DNA of 64,000 nucleotides from the NCBI RefSeq assembly GCF_028823535.1, contig NZ_JAQIYM010000002.1, forward strand, positions 420,738 through 484,737. Reading direction: 5' to 3'. How positions within the stretch are numbered: the first letter of the stretch is position 1; the number at the start of each line of letters is the position of its first letter. This DNA comes from Pseudomonas serbica (GTDB lineage: Bacteria > Pseudomonadota > Gammaproteobacteria > Pseudomonadales > Pseudomonadaceae). The notes below the pieces were generated by a model. The model was given only the letters and a program-made list of their open reading frames with translations, searched no databases and was not told where the DNA came from. A program made the position numbers and the translations under genes. This document shows positions 60,593 through 64,000 of this stretch, one piece after another.

Positions 60593-61350
60593 GGTGCCAG
60601 CGGGGTGATGGGGAAGTTCATGACGGTCTTCAACGATGCATCGCGGGTATAAGTGAAGTGCCACCACTCGGCGGAGTAACCGCTGAACCCCTCCTGCTCC
60701 ATGGCGCGGGTCAGCCGTTGGCGATTTTCCATGGCCGTTGTGTTGATCGACGTCGAATCGGTATGGGCGCGCTCATCGAAGCAATCAAAACCGGTGCCCA
60801 TGTCGACCGCGCCGTCATGCCAACGCTGATCGTAAGGCGCCGTGCAATCGACAGGCGCGGCTGAGGGCGTCCAGGTGTCTGGGGGCAGGGCGCCCGGCCC
60901 CGTCATGCTGAGGTCGACGGTGCCGCCCCTGGAATGATTGGACACCCGTGCCACATAGCCCAGGCGCCAGAAGTCCTGTTTCTCCACCCGTGGATAGAAT
61001 TCGGCCTTGCGCGGGTCGCCCGGTTCCGTGGCGAAGCGGCCCATGTCCGCGACCGCGCGGCTGGGGCGATAGCAATCGAACACCTTCAAGCCATAGCCTT
61101 GCGCTTGCAGCGCCGTTTGCACCCGGCCGAGGGCCTCCGCGGCCTCCCGGGACAACAGGCACTCGGCGGCTTCGTAACCGTCGAGCGGGTGCCCGGTGAA
61201 GTTGTGGGCGCTGGCGTAGCGGATGTCTTGTTCGATGCCCGGAGCGATGGTGCGCAAATACACCATGTGTTCGGGCCTGGGCTCGGCGCTGGCGACCGCC
61301 GACAGGGCAAGACTGAGGAATGGGAGCAATGTTCGAACGGCAAATGTCAT
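60589..61350 (-). CDS. ddpX: D-alanyl-D-alanine dipeptidase (VanX/DdpX family)
   Basis: 253 residues. Signal peptide to about residue 22 (SAVASA). Zinc ligands His139 and Asp146 (SNHSRGGTVD) and His231, catalytic Glu228 (EWWHF) and the conserved arginine in YRPSR are all present, as in VanX. It would cleave free D-Ala-D-Ala in the periplasm. MTFAVRTLL is the start. It is 38 bases after lipA. Confidence 0.88.
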   Translation of the reverse strand: MTFAVRTLLPFLSLALSAVASAEPRPEHMVYLRTIAPGIEQDIRYASAHNFTGHPLDGYEAAECLLSREAAEALGRVQTALQAQGYGLKVFDCYRPSRAVADMGRFATEPGDPRKAEFYPRVEKQDFWRLGYVARVSNHSRGGTVDLSMTGPGALPPDTWTPSAAPVDCTAPYDQRWHDGAVDMGTGFDCFDERAHTDSTSINTTAMENRQRLTRAMEQEGFSGYSAEWWHFTYTRDASLKTVMNFPITPLAP

Positions 61351-61388
61351 AGGGCCGGGCCTGCGCAAGTGCATGAGAAGTCACTTCA

Positions 61389-62345
61389 TCATGGCTTGAA
61401 ACCGGCGGTACCTCCATGAAGTTGTTGATCGGCATGATAAGACGAGCGCACCAGCGGCCCTGACGCCACGTTCTTGAAGCCCATCCTGGCGCCTTCCTCG
61501 GCGAACCAGGCAAACACGTCCGGGTGGACGAAGCGCTGGACCGGCAAGTGGCTGCGCGACGGTTGCAGGTACTGGCCGAGGGTGAGCATGTCGACATCGT
61601 GCTCGCGCAGGCGCTGCATGACCTCGATCACTTCTTCGTCGGTTTCGCCCAGGCCCAGCATCAGCCCGGATTTGGTGGGGACGTGCGGTACCTGGCGCTT
61701 GAAGTTTTGCAGCAGGTCCAGCGACCACTCGAAATCTGAGCCTGGCCGCGCGGCCTTGTATAGGCGTGGCACGGTTTCCAGGTTGTGGTTGAACACATCG
61801 GGCGGCTCGAGGGCGGTAATCGCCAGGGCGACGTCCATCCGTCCGCGATAGTCCGGCACCAGCGTTTCCAGCTGAATGCCCGGCGACAGCTTGCGGATCT
61901 CGCGCAGGCAGTCGACGAAATGCTGGGCGCCACCGTCGCGCAAATCGTCGCGATCCACCGAGGTGATCACCACATACTTGAGGCGCAGCTCGGCGATGGC
62001 CACGGCGAGGTTGCTCGGTTCGTCGACGTCCAGCGGCTTCGGCCGCCCGTGGCCGACATCGCAGAACGGGCAGCGACGGGTGCAGATGTCACCCATGATC
62101 ATGAAGGTCGCGGTGCCTGCGGAGAAACACTCGCCCAAGTTCGGGCACGAGGCCTCTTCGCAGACACTGTGCAGCTTGTGTTTGCGCAGCAATTGCTTGA
62201 TCCGGTCGACCTCGGGGGAGGTCGGCATGCGCACCCGGATCCAGTCGGGTTTGCGCGGGAATTCGTCGGTGGGGATGATCTTGACCGGAATCCGCGCGAC
62301 CTTTTCCGCACCGCGCAGTTTGGTGCCGACTTGCACTTTGTTCAT
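61389..62345 (-). CDS. lipA: Lipoyl synthase
   Basis: 318 residues, radical SAM. Auxiliary cluster cysteines are in [14 protein letters not shown], the SAM cluster in CTRRCPFC, and the C-terminal RSSY serine ligand is present. It inserts sulfur into octanoyl groups on GcvH and E2 proteins. The setting beside glyA and gcvP suggests dedicated service to glycine cleavage; many pseudomonads have another lipA beside lipB, which cannot be checked here. Confidence 0.95.
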   Translation of the reverse strand: MNKVQVGTKLRGAEKVARIPVKIIPTDEFPRKPDWIRVRMPTSPEVDRIKQLLRKHKLHSVCEEASCPNLGECFSAGTATFMIMGDICTRRCPFCDVGHGRPKPLDVDEPSNLAVAIAELRLKYVVITSVDRDDLRDGGAQHFVDCLREIRKLSPGIQLETLVPDYRGRMDVALAITALEPPDVFNHNLETVPRLYKAARPGSDFEWSLDLLQNFKRQVPHVPTKSGLMLGLGETDEEVIEVMQRLREHDVDMLTLGQYLQPSRSHLPVQRFVHPDVFAWFAEEGARMGFKNVASGPLVRSSYHADQQLHGGTAGFKP

Positions 62346-62378
62346 AGGTTTTCCCAGGGACTGTCAGACAAAAACGGA

Positions 62379-62472
62379 CCTGTAGGAGCTGGCTTGCCAG
62401 CGAAGACGGCGGCACATTCAACATAGATGTTGATCGTTCGACCGCTTTCGCTGGCAAGCCAGCTCCTACAGG
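62379..62472. repeat. REPIN, GTAGGAGCTGGCTTGCCAGCGA class
   Basis: CCTGTAGGAGCTGGC at the left and its inverse at the right enclose about 45 bases. It fills most of the 142-base glyA-lipA gap. Confidence 0.93.
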
Positions 62473-62487
62473 GTTACTGCGGTGTGC

Positions 62488-63744
62488 TTAGTCGCGGTAC
62501 ACCGGGAAATCGCTGCACATCGCCGCCGCCTGCCGCGCGACCTGGGCCTCGACATCGGCATCGCCAAGATGATCGAGGATGTCGCAGATCCAGCCGGCCA
62601 GCTCAATGCTCTGGGCTTCCTTGAACCCGCGGCTGGTAATCGCCGGGGTGCCGATGCGCAGGCCCGAGGTCACGAAAGGCGACTGCGGATCGTTGGGCAC
62701 GGCGTTTTTGTTCACGGTGATGCCGGCACGGCCGAGGGCGGCGTCGGCGTCCTTGCCGGTCAGGCCCTGGCGGATCAGGCTGACCAGGAACAGGTGGTTG
62801 TCGGTGCCACCGGACACCACGTCATAACCGCGTTCGATAAACACCTGCGCCATCGCCTGGGCGTTGCGGATCACCTGCGCCTGATACGTCTTGAACGCCG
62901 GCTCCAGCGCTTCCTTGAAGCACACGGCCTTGGCCGCGATCACGTGCATCAGCGGGCCGCCCTGGCCACCGGGGAACACGGCGGCGTTGAGCTTTTTCTC
63001 CAGCTCGGGATTAGCCTTGGCCAGGATCAGCCCACCGCGCGGGCCGCGCAGGGTCTTGTGGGTCGTGGTGGTGACCACGTCGGCGTAGGGCAGCGGGTTC
63101 GGGTACAAACCGGTGGCCACCAGCCCGGCGACGTGGGCCATGTCGACGAACAGGTAGGCGCCAACCTTGTCGGCGATCTCGCGAAAGCGCGGGAAGTCCA
63201 GGGTCTTCGAGTAAGCCGAGAAACCGGCGATGATCATCTTCGGCTGGTGTTCGACGGCGAGGCGTTCGACCTCGTCGTAGTCGATCAAGCCGGTCGCGGT
63301 GTCGATGCCGTATTGCACGGCGTTGTAGAGCTTGCCGGAAAAACTCACCTTGGCGCCGTGGGTCAGGTGACCGCCGTGGGCCAGGCTCATGCCCAGCACG
63401 GTGTCGCCAGCCTGCAGCAACGCCAGGTAAACCGCGGCGTTGGCCTGGCTGCCGGAGTGTGGCTGGACGTTGGCGTAGTCGGCGCCGAACAATTGTTTGG
63501 CGCGGTCGATGGCCAGTTGTTCGACCACGTCGACGTGCTCGCAGCCGCCGTAATAGCGTTTGCCCGGATAGCCTTCGGCGTACTTGTTGGTCAGGCCGCT
63601 GCCTTGCGCCTCCATCACCCGTTGGCTGGTGTAGTTCTCCGAGGCGATCAGCTCGATGTGGTGTTCCTGCCGCGCATCCTCGGCGTTCATCGCCGCCAGC
63701 AGTTGGTCGTCGTAGCCTTTGATCTGGTCGTGCTTGCTGAACAT
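62488..63744 (-). CDS. glyA: Serine hydroxymethyltransferase
   Basis: 418 residues, PLP-dependent. The PLP lysine is in [16 protein letters not shown] (about residue 230). It interconverts serine and glycine using tetrahydrofolate. [12 protein letters not shown] is the start, with AGGA eight bases upstream; the REPIN lies above it. Linked to gcvP. Confidence 0.96.
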   Translation of the reverse strand: MFSKHDQIKGYDDQLLAAMNAEDARQEHHIELIASENYTSQRVMEAQGSGLTNKYAEGYPGKRYYGGCEHVDVVEQLAIDRAKQLFGADYANVQPHSGSQANAAVYLALLQAGDTVLGMSLAHGGHLTHGAKVSFSGKLYNAVQYGIDTATGLIDYDEVERLAVEHQPKMIIAGFSAYSKTLDFPRFREIADKVGAYLFVDMAHVAGLVATGLYPNPLPYADVVTTTTHKTLRGPRGGLILAKANPELEKKLNAAVFPGGQGGPLMHVIAAKAVCFKEALEPAFKTYQAQVIRNAQAMAQVFIERGYDVVSGGTDNHLFLVSLIRQGLTGKDADAALGRAGITVNKNAVPNDPQSPFVTSGLRIGTPAITSRGFKEAQSIELAGWICDILDHLGDADVEAQVARQAAAMCSDFPVYRD

Positions 63745-63787
63745 GGTGAAGGTCCTTTGTTGTTCTCGAAATGGGGAACGCACCCCC

Positions 63788-63859
63788 TGTAGGAGCTGGC
63801 TTGCCAGCGAAGGGGCCATCAAGGCCGCCAGAAGCTTCGCTGGCAAGCCAGCTCCTACA
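63788..63859. repeat. REPIN, GTAGGAGCTGGCTTGCCAGCGA class
   Basis: Both arms are intact, with a short centre of about 24 bases. It occupies the 132-base gap between gcvP and glyA. Confidence 0.92.
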
Positions 63860-63876
63860 AGGGTTATGCGCAAGGG

Positions 63877-64000
63877 TTATGCGTCTTGGTAGTCGGCGAT
63901 GGAGGGGCACGCGCAGATCAGGTTGCGGTCGCCAAACACGTTGTCGACGCGGCCGACGGGCGGCCAGTATTTGCTGTCGATCAAGGTAACCAGCGGATAC
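63877..64000 (-). CDS. gcvP: Glycine dehydrogenase (decarboxylating), C-terminal end
   Basis: The last 41 residues of GcvP are read on the minus strand to a TAA at 63877-63879; the rest lies beyond the window. The end includes [19 protein letters not shown] and [10 protein letters not shown], the conserved P-protein C-terminus. It decarboxylates glycine and passes the aminomethyl group to lipoyl-GcvH. Confidence 0.9.
   Translation of the reverse strand, partial: YPLVTLIDSKYWPPVGRVDNVFGDRNLICACPSIADYQDA

Overview
The window reads as chromosomal DNA of a fluorescent Pseudomonas, most likely of the P. fluorescens group. I base this on high GC coding sequence, a fused nuoC-nuoD, the Pseudomonas gene order idh | icd / cspD | clpS-clpA / infA-bpt-aat-trxB | ftsK-lolA-rarA-crcB-serS-cysG, and at least twelve REP doublets (REPINs) of the kinds common in that group. 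I see no rRNA, tRNA, CRISPR array, insertion sequence or prophage. The species cannot be settled from the sequence alone.

Layout. (1) 1-6570: the start of a sigma-54 activator gene (cut by the window edge), divergent from a six-gene glycerol-type ABC importer (glpSTPQUV). The gap between them carries an array of TGTTCA half-sites and a close match to the sigma-54 promoter consensus. (2) 6690-21684, minus strand: the whole 13-gene NADH dehydrogenase I operon, nuoA to nuoN. (3) 22230-34785: central carbon metabolism and housekeeping. It holds isocitrate lyase, an orphan secretin-N-like exported protein, a GNAT enzyme, the ribosomal oxygenase RoxA, purB-hflD-mnmA-nudJ, and the divergent pair of unrelated isocitrate dehydrogenases idh and icd. 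(4) 34809-41019: cspD, then the N-degron genes clpS and clpA and, convergent to them, infA-bpt-aat-trxB. (5) 41325-48955, plus strand: ftsK-lolA-rarA-crcB-serS-cysG. (6) 49079-52550, minus strand: glutathionyl-hydroquinone reductase, a TrpD2/YbiB-like gene and the tusDCBE sulfur relay, which feeds MnmA encoded at 28.9-30.0 kb. (7) 52732-61350: a patchwork of small accessory genes, namely a YoaK-like membrane protein, DUF6388, an orphan HTH protein, a lipoprotein, a GNAT enzyme, a hemerythrin, Ogt, a periplasmic gamma-glutamyltransferase, a cysteine hydrolase, a fatty-acid-hydroxylase-superfamily membrane enzyme, and an L,D-transpeptidase/VanX-like dipeptidase pair. (8) 61389-64000, minus strand: the end of gcvP, then glyA and lipA, a glycine-cleavage unit with a REPIN in each intergenic gap.

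How the parts work together. Isocitrate lyase competes with two NADP-isocitrate dehydrogenases for one substrate, and the resulting NADH is oxidised by the Nuo complex next door. ClpS, ClpA, Bpt and Aat form a complete bacterial N-degron read-and-destroy set apart from ClpP. TusBCD, TusE and MnmA make the 2-thio group of wobble uridines.

Most notable for follow-up: the two importer ATPases have complementary lesions (a lost switch histidine in one, a ruined signature motif in the other), which predicts one working and one dead ATP site; the TGTTCA array; a candidate structured small RNA upstream of aceA; the coupled Ldt and D-Ala-D-Ala dipeptidase genes; and a membrane-oxygenase gene whose C-terminal tail is encoded antisense to its neighbour.
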